A DNA stretch of 64,000 nt, taken from assembly GCF_001421515.1 (NCBI RefSeq), contig NZ_LMKM01000033.1:76950-140949 (forward strand), given 5' to 3'. This document shows positions 18,238-25,755 of this stretch, piece after piece. The position numbers and the translations under genes were made by a program. Source of the stretch: Pedobacter sp. Leaf216. GTDB taxonomy: Bacteria > Bacteroidota > Bacteroidia > Sphingobacteriales > Sphingobacteriaceae. A model generated the notes under the pieces. It saw only the letters and a program-made list of their open reading frames with translations, had not been told where the DNA came from and searched no databases. Every line of letters starts with the position of its first letter. Position 1 is the first letter of the stretch.

Positions 18238-18302
18238 AACCAGAAAGGCACCAAGAACACCGAGGATAACCAAAACTTTGTGTACTTAGTGTCTTTGTGG
18301 TT
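18238..18302. repeat. imperfect inverted repeat (ACCAGAAAGGCACC / GTGTCTTTGTGGTT type)
   Basis: The left arm, starting AACCAGAAAGGCACCAAG, pairs imperfectly over about 28 bases with the right arm, ending TTAGTGTCTTTGTGGTT. Roughly three quarters of positions match. It lies between the transketolase and sigma factor genes. Words of this type recur as intergenic repeats in many bacterial genomes (recollection, not checked). Confidence 0.6.
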
Positions 18303-18317
18303 TTATAATAATCATAA

Positions 18318-18878
18318 ATGAAACAAGTTGAAGATTCAGAAATTCTTGCACTATTTGCCGTAGAGCGCACGCGAAATGAAGCCTTTAACCTGTTGCTAAA
18401 AAAATATCAGCAAAAAATATACTGGCACATCCGCAGATTGGTTTTAAACCACGATGATTGCGACGACCTTTTGCAGGAGGTATTTGTTAAAGTTTGGAAA
18501 AACCTGGAAAAATTTAGAAGTGATTCTCAGCTCTATACCTGGATTTACCGCATCGCCACCAATGAATCCATTACTTTTCTAAATAAACAAAAGCAGCGCA
18601 ATAACACGCCTTTAGATGAGGTTTCTGGTGCGCTTGCCGATAACCTCGTTGCTTCATCTTATTTTAACGGAGATAAACTCGAAATTAAACTACAAAAAGC
18701 AATTCTTACCCTACCCGAAAAACAACGCATAATTTTTAACATGAAGTATTTTGATGATATGAAGTATGAAGAGATTTCTGAAGTACTCGGTACATCTGTA
18801 GGTGCATTAAAAGCGTCATTTCATATTGCTGCAAAAAAAATTGAAGCTTTTATTACAAATGATGAAATAGACTATTAA
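18318..18878 (+). CDS. ECF-type RNA polymerase sigma factor
   Basis: This 186-residue sigma-70 family factor has region 2 (HIRRLVLNHDDCDDLLQEVF, then WIYRIATNESI, residues about 25-95) and region 4 (LPEKQRIIFNMKYFDDMKYEEISEVLGTSVGALK, about 130-175). No region 3 is present, as expected for the extracytoplasmic-function group. The next two genes encode a single-span membrane protein and an exported Spy-like protein. That arrangement suggests a cell-envelope stress regulon with the second gene as anti-sigma factor (inference from gene order). Confidence 0.94.
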   Translation: MKQVEDSEILALFAVERTRNEAFNLLLKKYQQKIYWHIRRLVLNHDDCDDLLQEVFVKVWKNLEKFRSDSQLYTWIYRIATNESITFLNKQKQRNNTPLDEVSGALADNLVASSYFNGDKLEIKLQKAILTLPEKQRIIFNMKYFDDMKYEEISEVLGTSVGALKASFHIAAKKIEAFITNDEIDY

Positions 18879-18911
18879 ACCTTTTCCCTTTAATTGAATC
18901 ATATATCTGTG

Positions 18912-19568
18912 ATGAACGAAAATATAGAAAATAACGATTGGATAAATGAAGCTCCTACCCTTGCGGCAATGGGGAAACGTAATCCATTCTCTGTTCCTGA
19001 TGGATATTTCGAAAATTGTGATGAGGCCATTTCTTCTGCTGTTTATTTTGATCAGTTAAAACAGAAAACCAGCAACAATAATTTTGAAGTTCCGCAGAAT
19101 TATTTCGAAGATTTAACGGAACGGATACAAACCAGGATTGCCATTGAAGCATTGCCAAAAGCAGAAAATGCATTTACAGTGCCAGAAAATTATTTCGATA
19201 CTTTACAAACTAGGATTTCAAACAGAATTGCGGTAGCAGAGCCTAAAAAAGAAGCTAAAGTTATCCCTCTATGGAGACGCAGCCTAGTTAAATACGCAAG
19301 TGCAGCGTGTTTTTTGTTAATGGCATCATTTGGCATTTATTTCTACCAAAATAGTACCACTGCAACCGTTATGCAAGCGCAATCTGCCGAAGCAGTAAAC
19401 GAACAATTGTTATATGATATTGATGAAAGCACAATCATCGATCACTTGGAGGCAGAAAATACAACAACATCCAATCTAAAAACTACTTCTGCGTCAGATG
19501 CAGAAATGGAAAACTACATCCTGAGCAATTTCTCGTCAAACGATCTTTCTCAGGAATTAAATAATTAA
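18912..19568 (+). CDS. single-span membrane protein, candidate anti-sigma factor
   Basis: The product has about 218 residues. Its cytoplasmic N-terminal half carries three repeats of a motif with consensus F-x-VP-x-x-YF-x: FSVPDGYFENC, FEVPQNYFEDL and FTVPENYFDTL; the last two are each followed by R-I-x-x-RIA. One membrane segment lies near residues 125-142 (YASAACFLLMASFGIYFY) and a polar tail follows. It matches no canonical zinc-type anti-sigma domain. Its place 33 bases after an ECF sigma gene, and its topology, make an anti-sigma role likely but unproven. A TTG start 18 bases upstream is possible; the ATG is preferred. Confidence 0.7.
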   Translation: MNENIENNDWINEAPTLAAMGKRNPFSVPDGYFENCDEAISSAVYFDQLKQKTSNNNFEVPQNYFEDLTERIQTRIAIEALPKAENAFTVPENYFDTLQTRISNRIAVAEPKKEAKVIPLWRRSLVKYASAACFLLMASFGIYFYQNSTTATVMQAQSAEAVNEQLLYDIDESTIIDHLEAENTTTSNLKTTSASDAEMENYILSNFSSNDLSQELNN

Positions 19569-19649
19569 TGAAACCATCATGATTAACAATAACAAAAAGC
19601 ATATCGAAATCATGATAGCTTCATCAAATTTGAAAACAAGAATAAACAG

Positions 19650-20096
19650 ATGAAAATGAAGAATTTACTTTTTGTTGCTTTAATGTTTTTATTACCTACC
19701 ACCCTTTTGGCACAAAGGCCAAAAGGAGAAGAAATAGAATCACTTAAAATAGCTTTTTTTACTCAAAAATTGGATCTATCACCGGAAGAGGCTAAAATTT
19801 TCTGGCCAATTTATAATGATATGCAAGAAGAACAAAGTGCATTGCGTAAAGAGCGCATGCAGAAAATGATTTCTTTCCGCAAAACCACAGAGATTGATAA
19901 TTTAACCGATGCACAAGTACAAAGTTTAATTACGAGCGAATTCGATTTTAAACAAAAAGACCTTAATCTGGATAAAAAATATTACAACAAACTCAAATCT
20001 TCTCTACCGATTAAAGTTGTAGGCAAGTTTTATAGGGCCCAGGAAGGTTTTAAACGGGAGTTGCTCAATAGATTTAAAGGCGGCCAAAGGCAATAA
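19650..20096 (+). CDS. exported Spy/CpxP-like small protein
   Basis: This 148-residue protein has a signal peptide (ending near LLAQ) followed by a highly helical, charged mature region. The segment KLDLSPEEAKIFWPIYNDMQEE resembles the LTxxQ-type helices of periplasmic Spy/CpxP and heavy-metal-sensor proteins. Such proteins act as envelope chaperones or stress sensors. It is the third gene of the sigma-factor group and is followed by a strong terminator. The fold assignment is by motif and composition only. Confidence 0.65.
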   Translation: MKMKNLLFVALMFLLPTTLLAQRPKGEEIESLKIAFFTQKLDLSPEEAKIFWPIYNDMQEEQSALRKERMQKMISFRKTTEIDNLTDAQVQSLITSEFDFKQKDLNLDKKYYNKLKSSLPIKVVGKFYRAQEGFKRELLNRFKGGQRQ

Positions 20097-20098
20097 AG

Positions 20099-20136
20099 AA
20101 AAAGACTTACAGTAATGTAGGTCTTTTTTGTTTTAA
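20099..20136 (+). terminator. rho-independent terminator after the sigma-factor operon
   Basis: AAAAAGACTTACA pairs with TGTAGGTCTTTTT around a GTAA loop, with a T-rich tail. It lies 2 bases after the stop codon. Confidence 0.9.
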
Positions 20137-20154
20137 AGCACTCTATCATTTCCG

Positions 20155-20162
20155 TACTTTTG
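20155..20162 (+). promoter_or_regulatory. -7 promoter element of the class III aminotransferase gene
   Basis: TACTTTTG matches TAnnTTTG and ends 4 bases before the start codon at 20167, which implies a very short leader. Confidence 0.45.
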
Positions 20163-20166
20163 TACC

Positions 20167-21357
20167 ATGCTTACCCAACGTCAGTTGTTTTTACAACACA
20201 ATGCACAAACCTCTCCTGAACCACTTATGCTCGAATTTGTAAGGGCTAAAGGTGTTTATATATACGATTCTGCCGATAAAAAACATTTAGATCTAATTGC
20301 CGGTATCGGTGTTAGCAATGTAGGCCATTGCCATCCGGCTGTGGTTAAGGCAATCCAGGAGCAGGCAGAAACCTATATGCACCTGATGGTTTATGGCGAA
20401 TATGTACAAACGCCTCAGGTAAATTTTGCTAAAGCACTTGCCGATATTTTACCAGAAAGTTTAAGTTGTACCTACTTTTTAAACTCGGGTACAGAATCTG
20501 TAGAAGGTGCAATGAAACTGGCCAAACGCTATACCGGCCGCAAAGGTTTTATTGCTTGCAAAAATGCTTACCATGGCAGCACGCAAGGTGCAGAAAGTTT
20601 AATGGAAAGCGATTTCTATTCGTCTGGTTATGGGCCATTTTTGCCTCATGTAAGCTTTATTGAGCACAACAATATTTCTGATCTTGATAAAATCACCACA
20701 GAAATTGCCGCTGTATTTATCGAACCCATTCAGGGCGAAGCCGGAATCAGGGTGGCTGATTTAATTTATATGCAAGCCTTGCGTACAAAATGTACTGAAA
20801 CTGGTACCTTATTAATCTTCGACGAAATACAGTCGGGTTTTGGCAGAAGTGGTAAAATGTTTGCTTTCGAACATTACAATATAGTACCCGATGTTTTACT
20901 TTTGGCAAAAGGAATTGGTGGCGGGATGCCAATCGGTGCATTTATCAGTTCGCTGGAGATCATGTCGGTATTATCGCATACACCCATTTTAGGTCACATG
21001 ACAACGTTTGGCGGTCATCCGGTTTGTTGTGCAGCAGGCTTGGCCACTTTACGCGCCTTGGTCGACAATCATATTGTGGATGAAGTTGAAGAAAAAGGAC
21101 AAGTATTTAAAAAGTTGCTCCAACACCCTGCAATAAAAGAAATAAGGGGAAAAGGGTTGATGCTCGCTGTTGAATTTGAGAATTTTGAGATCAACAAAAA
21201 AATTATCGATGCCTGTATCCTCGATGGTGTATTGTCAGATTGGTTTTTACATTGCAGCAACTCCATGCGTATCGCGCCTCCGTTAATTATTACCAAAGAA
21301 GAAATTGAAGAAGCATGTGCGATCATCTTAAAAAATATTAACTTAGTTGCAGGGTAA
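20167..21357 (+). CDS. class III pyridoxal-phosphate aminotransferase (acetylornithine/ornithine-type)
   Basis: This 396-residue fold-type I enzyme transfers an amino group from an omega-amino acid to 2-oxoglutarate. The PLP lysine is K248 in LLLAKGIGGGMPIGA, preceded by the conserved LIFDEIQSGFGRSGK. Other class III blocks are FLNSGTESVEGAMKLAKR and GSTQGAESLM. Closest named classes are acetylornithine and ornithine aminotransferases. No arginine biosynthesis genes lie next to it, so the substrate is uncertain. It has its own -7 element and follows a terminator. Confidence 0.92.
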   Translation: MLTQRQLFLQHNAQTSPEPLMLEFVRAKGVYIYDSADKKHLDLIAGIGVSNVGHCHPAVVKAIQEQAETYMHLMVYGEYVQTPQVNFAKALADILPESLSCTYFLNSGTESVEGAMKLAKRYTGRKGFIACKNAYHGSTQGAESLMESDFYSSGYGPFLPHVSFIEHNNISDLDKITTEIAAVFIEPIQGEAGIRVADLIYMQALRTKCTETGTLLIFDEIQSGFGRSGKMFAFEHYNIVPDVLLLAKGIGGGMPIGAFISSLEIMSVLSHTPILGHMTTFGGHPVCCAAGLATLRALVDNHIVDEVEEKGQVFKKLLQHPAIKEIRGKGLMLAVEFENFEINKKIIDACILDGVLSDWFLHCSNSMRIAPPLIITKEEIEEACAIILKNINLVAG

Positions 21358-21456
21358 TGGCATCAATCGAAGCGAAAAAAAGCAGCTAATCTGCTAAGAA
21401 AAACATCAATTGTAAAAGCCATAAACCGAAAATTACAAACCGAAAACTGTAACTGA

Positions 21457-22134
21457 ATGAACGTACTTATAGTTGAAGATGAAAAAAGCCTTGCGCTGGA
21501 AATGGACGAATTCTTAAGCAAAGAAGGATTTATTGTAGAGCATGCATGGAAAAAATCTTCTGCGGAGGAAAAAATATTTGTAAACAACTACGATTTCATT
21601 TTATTGGATTTAGGCTTACCTGATGGAGATGGATTTGATATTTTGAAGCAATTGAAAGCCACTAAAGATCGCGATGATGCTGTAATAATTTTGACCGCCC
21701 GTAGTGCTGTAGACGATCGGATTAAGGGACTGGATGAAGGTGCGGATGATTATTTACCTAAACCCTTCTCGTTAAATGAACTTTTAGCAAGGATGCATGC
21801 CATTACCCGCCGAAAACACAAGCTGGAGAAAAATGAAATCAACATTCATAACTTTTTACTCAACATACAAAATAGAACGGTTTCTTTTGCAGAAGAAAGA
21901 TTAAACCTGACCAAAAAAGAATTCGAAATTTTTAACTACCTGGTACTGAATAAAAATCGTGTGGTATCTCGGATGAGTCTTACAGAACATGTTTGGGGCG
22001 ATATTTTAGAAGTAAACTCTGATTCGAATTTTGTAGATGTGCATGTAAAAAATCTACGCAAAAAACTAGCTGCGGTTAGTCCTACTGATTGGTTTGAAAC
22101 GGTTAGAAGTATTGGTTACAGAATTAATTGTTAG
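21457..22134 (+). CDS. OmpR-family response regulator
   Basis: This 225-residue cytoplasmic protein has a receiver domain (residues 1-120) with phospho-acceptor D51 in FILLDLGLPDGDGF, switch region ILTAR and lysine in DYLPKPF. It is followed by a winged-helix DNA-binding domain (about 128-223) with the typical NLTKKEFEIFNYLVLNKNRVVSR and DVHVKNLRKKL. The cognate kinase gene follows after 60 bases. With the kinase and the 7TM receptor it forms a three-gene signalling block in front of a SusC/SusD locus. Confidence 0.95.
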   Translation: MNVLIVEDEKSLALEMDEFLSKEGFIVEHAWKKSSAEEKIFVNNYDFILLDLGLPDGDGFDILKQLKATKDRDDAVIILTARSAVDDRIKGLDEGADDYLPKPFSLNELLARMHAITRRKHKLEKNEINIHNFLLNIQNRTVSFAEERLNLTKKEFEIFNYLVLNKNRVVSRMSLTEHVWGDILEVNSDSNFVDVHVKNLRKKLAAVSPTDWFETVRSIGYRINC

Positions 22135-22194
22135 CCCGTTGGGCAATTGTCAGCTAAAGGAAATAACTAATGGCTAACGAACTAATTAACCAAA

Positions 22195-23499
22195 ATGAAA
22201 TTACAGGTTAAGTTATCATTATATAATGCGGTAACCAAAATTGCCATCATCCTGGTTTTAGGAGCGATTATTTTGTTTTCGCTGGATAAACTTGCCTACA
22301 ATCAACTCGATAACCGTTTAATCAAAAAAAAGAATAAAATTATTGAGAACTTAAATGATGATGAAATTGACAGCCTTTTAAATAAAGAACAATCTTTTAC
22401 CGATTATAACATTTTAAAAGAAGAATTTATCGTTTTAACCGACATACCCGACAATTTACCAGATTCTACAGCTAAAGTATTTACCGAAAAGCGGGAAATT
22501 GAAGGCGATATTGAAGTTTACCGCATACTTAACTATAAATTTTCCTACCATACCAACTGGTACAACCTCGAAATTGGGGAAACAATGACCACCCTGCAGT
22601 CGATTAAAAATTCGATCCGTTTTTACATGCTCATTGTGCTTGTGGCCGCATTGCTGATTACGCTTGTTACCGATTTTGCCTTTTCTAATTTCCTGCTCAA
22701 GCCATTTTACCTGATTATCGATAAAAAAATCAACCTTGTTGACGATCCTTCGCACTACAATTACCAGAATATACCCACCAGCACCGAAGATTTTAAAATT
22801 CTTGATAACAGCATCAACTCGTTAATGCGAAAAATAAATACACTTTTTGCGCTAGAAAAACAGTTTATTGCCAACGTTTCGCATGAGTTGCTTACCCCTA
22901 TCTCAATTTTAAGTACAAGATTTGAGAATATGCTCAATACACCAAATATTCCGGTAGAGCACGAAAATAAAATTTATGCTTCGTTAAAAACATTAAACCG
23001 CTTAAAGGTGATCATTAACAGCTTGTTACTCATCTCGAAAGTGGAAAATAATCAATATTTAAAAACCGAAGAAATTAGCCTGAAACAGGAAATTGAAGAC
23101 ATTTACGAAGATTTGGAAGACCGTATTGCAGATAAAAACATCAATTATAGCACCAACTTGAGTAAAGATTTCCATTTTAAAGGCAATAAAGCATTGATTC
23201 ACACGCTGTTAATTAACATCATTAACAACGCAATTAAATACAATGTTGATGGCGGTACAATTGCAATAACTGATAAAACCGAACTGGAAAAGTACGTATT
23301 AACCATTAGTGATACGGGTTCGGGAATGAGTAAGGCCCTTGTTGAAGATGCCTTTGACCGCTTTAAACGAGGAAATACGGACGAAAATGGTTTTGGTTTA
23401 GGTTTAGCAATTGTTCAAAGCATTGCCAGGTTTCACAAAATCGAAATCGATATTCAATCTGAAGAACAGAAGGGAACCAGTATTTCATTATATTTTTAA
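22195..23499 (+). CDS. membrane sensor histidine kinase
   Basis: This 434-residue protein has two membrane spans (about residues 14-34 and 145-166) flanking an extracytoplasmic sensor of about 110 residues. A HAMP-like linker follows. The dimerisation helix carries the phospho-acceptor H230 in IANVSHELLTPI. The HATPase domain shows the N box (INIINNAIKYN), G1 (ISDTGSGM) and G2 (GNTDENGFGLGLAIV). The HELLTPI variant is a conservative change from HELRTPL. The ligand is unknown. It pairs with the upstream OmpR-type regulator. Confidence 0.94.
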   Translation: MKLQVKLSLYNAVTKIAIILVLGAIILFSLDKLAYNQLDNRLIKKKNKIIENLNDDEIDSLLNKEQSFTDYNILKEEFIVLTDIPDNLPDSTAKVFTEKREIEGDIEVYRILNYKFSYHTNWYNLEIGETMTTLQSIKNSIRFYMLIVLVAALLITLVTDFAFSNFLLKPFYLIIDKKINLVDDPSHYNYQNIPTSTEDFKILDNSINSLMRKINTLFALEKQFIANVSHELLTPISILSTRFENMLNTPNIPVEHENKIYASLKTLNRLKVIINSLLLISKVENNQYLKTEEISLKQEIEDIYEDLEDRIADKNINYSTNLSKDFHFKGNKALIHTLLINIINNAIKYNVDGGTIAITDKTELEKYVLTISDTGSGMSKALVEDAFDRFKRGNTDENGFGLGLAIVQSIARFHKIEIDIQSEEQKGTSISLYF

Positions 23500-23548
23500 A
23501 ATGAAATTTCGCTGATAAGCCGATCGGTATCACGTGAAGACAAATTTG

Positions 23549-23556
23549 TACCTTTG
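23549..23556 (+). promoter_or_regulatory. -7 promoter element of the 7TM receptor gene
   Basis: TACCTTTG (TAnnTTTG) ends 6 bases before the start codon at 23563. The receptor gene may thus be expressed separately from the kinase gene that ends 63 bases upstream. Confidence 0.45.
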
Positions 23557-23562
23557 TAATTC

Positions 23563-25467
23563 ATGCTGGCACTAACTTATTTAAAGCGTTTCACACTTTT
23601 TACTGCGCTAATTTTACTGTTTTCTGTTTCGGGCTTAAAGGCACAGAAAGTGGTAGAAATGCAGGATTCTGTTACGCAGCACATATTCACCTTTAAAGAA
23701 ATTGAAGTTTTAGAGGATGCCAGCAATCAATACAATTTCGAAGAGATTAAAAGCAGCGCATTCGATCAGAAATTTAAAGCAAGCCTGAGCAGTACCCCGC
23801 AAACCAAACAGCTCAATAAAACATACTGGTTCAGGATAAAGATTAAACAGAACAATCAGGCAGATAAACCGTTTTTACTGGAGTTTTTTGATCAGACTAT
23901 CGATCATATTACTGCATACATTCCTCAGGATAATCAAAAATACAAGGTTGAAAACCTTGGCGATGCAAACCATTTCGACAAAAGGCTGATTCACCACAAA
24001 AACTTCGAAATTCCGTTGCAAAATGATGGAAACGGAACGCAAATCTATTATTTCAAAATCAGTTCCTCACAAATAGCCGATGTAATTGTTGTGCTCAGAA
24101 CCACCGAATGGTTTATTTCTTATGCCCTTGATGAATATTTTTATTTCGGCATTTTTTATGGAATGATCCTGGTTTTCAGCTTTTACAACCTTATTATGTT
24201 TATTGCCATCAGGCAAAAGCAATACCTCTATTATGTGCTCTACAACCTCAGTGTAGGTTTTTTCGAAATGAGTACCGATGGCATTGCCTATCAATATTTG
24301 TGGCCCAATAACCCTGCATGGAATCAGGTTGCCTATGCTTTTGCACTATGCGCCACGAGTATTTTTGCACTGCTTTTTACCCGCGAGCTTTTATATGTTA
24401 AAGCAAAAGCACCTAAACTCAACCAATTTATTATTACGATTATTGTTTGCAGGATTGTGTTTTTTCTGTACTGCTACATTTTCGATCAAACACTGTTCAG
24501 CTATAAGTTTATTGAGGCTGTGCCACTCTCGGTTGCTTTTTTTACCGGCATTTATATCTATAAAAAAGGCTATCAACCTGCCCGCTTCTTTGTTTTGGGC
24601 TATAGCTTCCTGTTTGCTGGCTTTACCCTAAAGTTTTTGATCATGCTTGGCATAGGCTGGCTTAATTTTGGGGCAGTTAGTTATTACAGTTTGAGCTTCT
24701 GCTTTGTACTCGAAATGATATTTTTATCGTTTGCAATTGGCGATAAAGTACGGATTTTGAAAGTAAAAAAAGATAAAGCACAGCAGAAAATCATCAGACA
24801 AATGGCTGAAAATGCCAAACTTAAAGATAGTATTAACCAGGAACTCGAAAGTAAAGTTGAAGAACGTACACGCGAGGTTTACCATAAATCGCTCATCATC
24901 GAAAGCAAAAATCAGGCTTTGGAAGAAGCAAATGCTTTGTTACAGCAGCAGGCAGAAGAAATTTCGAGAATGAATGTGTTGTTGGAACATGATAATGAAG
25001 AGCTGCAAACAAGTGTAGAAAAGGTTACCAGAGACCGCGTAATGTCTACCGAGGTTGATTTTGAAGAATTTAGTAAAATTTATCCCGACAAAGAAACCTG
25101 TTACGAGTTTTTGGCTGAGCTTAAATGGAGCAATGGTTACCATTGCCGGAAGTGCAGCAACGATCATTATTTTAACGGACACATTTTATATAGCCGCCGC
25201 TGCAGTAAATGCGGGTATGAAGAATCGGTAACCACTTATACCATTTTCCATAACACCAGGATACCGATTAACAAGGCATTTTACATGATTTTTCTGATTT
25301 ACTCTTCTAAAGGCAAAATATCTTCTCATAAATTGTCAGAGCTTCTTTCCATCAGGCAAAGTACTTGCTGGACATTCGGATCGCGGATTAAAAAAGTGAT
25401 GGATGACCGCAAGAAAACTTTGAAAAAAACAACTAAAAACGGCTGGAGTCAGCTCGTAATTGAATAA
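23563..25467 (+). CDS. 7TM-DISM receptor fused to an IS1595-type zinc-ribbon domain
   Basis: The 634-residue protein starts with a signal peptide (to about 28). A periplasmic 7TMR-DISMED2-like beta domain follows (about 40-180, with KTYWFRIKIKQ). Seven membrane helices lie between about 185 and 400, then a charged coiled coil of about 90 residues (405-500). The last 130 residues are unlike any kinase or cyclase output. They contain a four-cysteine zinc ribbon C528-x2-C531 / C547-x2-C550, then TTYTIFHNTRIPINKAFYM and a helix-turn-helix-like KISSHKLSELLSIRQSTCW, matching the N-terminal part of IS1595-family transposases. The DDE nuclease domain is absent. Membrane receptor with DNA-binding output is my inference. 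It sits directly upstream of a SusC/SusD/GH30 locus. Confidence 0.85.
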   Translation: MLALTYLKRFTLFTALILLFSVSGLKAQKVVEMQDSVTQHIFTFKEIEVLEDASNQYNFEEIKSSAFDQKFKASLSSTPQTKQLNKTYWFRIKIKQNNQADKPFLLEFFDQTIDHITAYIPQDNQKYKVENLGDANHFDKRLIHHKNFEIPLQNDGNGTQIYYFKISSSQIADVIVVLRTTEWFISYALDEYFYFGIFYGMILVFSFYNLIMFIAIRQKQYLYYVLYNLSVGFFEMSTDGIAYQYLWPNNPAWNQVAYAFALCATSIFALLFTRELLYVKAKAPKLNQFIITIIVCRIVFFLYCYIFDQTLFSYKFIEAVPLSVAFFTGIYIYKKGYQPARFFVLGYSFLFAGFTLKFLIMLGIGWLNFGAVSYYSLSFCFVLEMIFLSFAIGDKVRILKVKKDKAQQKIIRQMAENAKLKDSINQELESKVEERTREVYHKSLIIESKNQALEEANALLQQQAEEISRMNVLLEHDNEELQTSVEKVTRDRVMSTEVDFEEFSKIYPDKETCYEFLAELKWSNGYHCRKCSNDHYFNGHILYSRRCSKCGYEESVTTYTIFHNTRIPINKAFYMIFLIYSSKGKISSHKLSELLSIRQSTCWTFGSRIKKVMDDRKKTLKKTTKNGWSQLVIE

Positions 25468-25528
25468 AACCGAGGTTTTATCAGTCACAAATTTGTTTGT
25501 TTTAAGCTTTAATTAAAGAAATTTCTAA

Positions 25529-25636
25529 GGTATTTAAGCGTATCATTTTCTATCCGTACCTGGCCACATCTTAGCTACTTATGCGCTGATTATCAGGCTT
25601 AAAATAGCCATTTAGGCTATGGTATTAAAGCGTATC
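25529..25636 (+). promoter_or_regulatory. paired 16-bp direct repeats, candidate operators of SusC-1
   Basis: GGTATTTAAGCGTATC at 25529-25544 recurs as GGTATTAAAGCGTATC at 25621-25636, with one mismatch and 92 bases start to start. The second copy directly follows the ATAGCC/GGCTAT inverted repeat. Both lie upstream of the predicted promoter. The regulator is unknown. Confidence 0.5.
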
Positions 25637-25695
25637 GAAATCATCACAAAAACCTAAATATCAGATAGTTACATAAAAATTATCAACCAAAACAC

Positions 25696-25727
25696 TTGTA
25701 TTTAACATTAAATGAGTGTTAACTTTA
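25696..25727 (+). promoter_or_regulatory. SusC-1 promoter (TTG - 21 bp - TAACTTTA)
   Basis: TTG at 25696-25698 and TAACTTTA at 25720-25727 approximate the Bacteroidota -33 and -7 elements. The start codon of susC-1 follows 28 bases later. Confidence 0.5.
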
Positions 25728-25755
25728 CGGCATAATATTAACAAGAGCAAAAATT

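Larger units (their letters stand above)
25468..25755. other. regulatory spacer upstream of SusC-1
   Basis: No gene is seen in these 288 bases. They contain a small hairpin overlapping the receptor stop codon (ATAAAACC-GA-GGTTTTAT), a 16-bp direct repeat, an 11-bp palindrome CTGATTATCAG at 25586-25596, an inverted repeat ATAGCC-ATTTA-GGCTAT at 25604-25620, and a -33/-7 promoter near the 3' end. Confidence 0.6.

Noticed and set aside
23563-25467. Possibility that the 7TM gene is an assembly artefact or frameshifted junction with a neighbouring transposase
   Set aside because: The frame is continuous through the coiled coil into the zinc ribbon, codon use is uniform, and no IS ends or DDE remnants lie downstream.
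25464-25481. Terminator at the end of the 7TM receptor gene
   Set aside because: The hairpin ATAAAACC-GA-GGTTTTAT is AT-rich with a 2-base loop and no T-run after it, so I could not call it a terminator with confidence.
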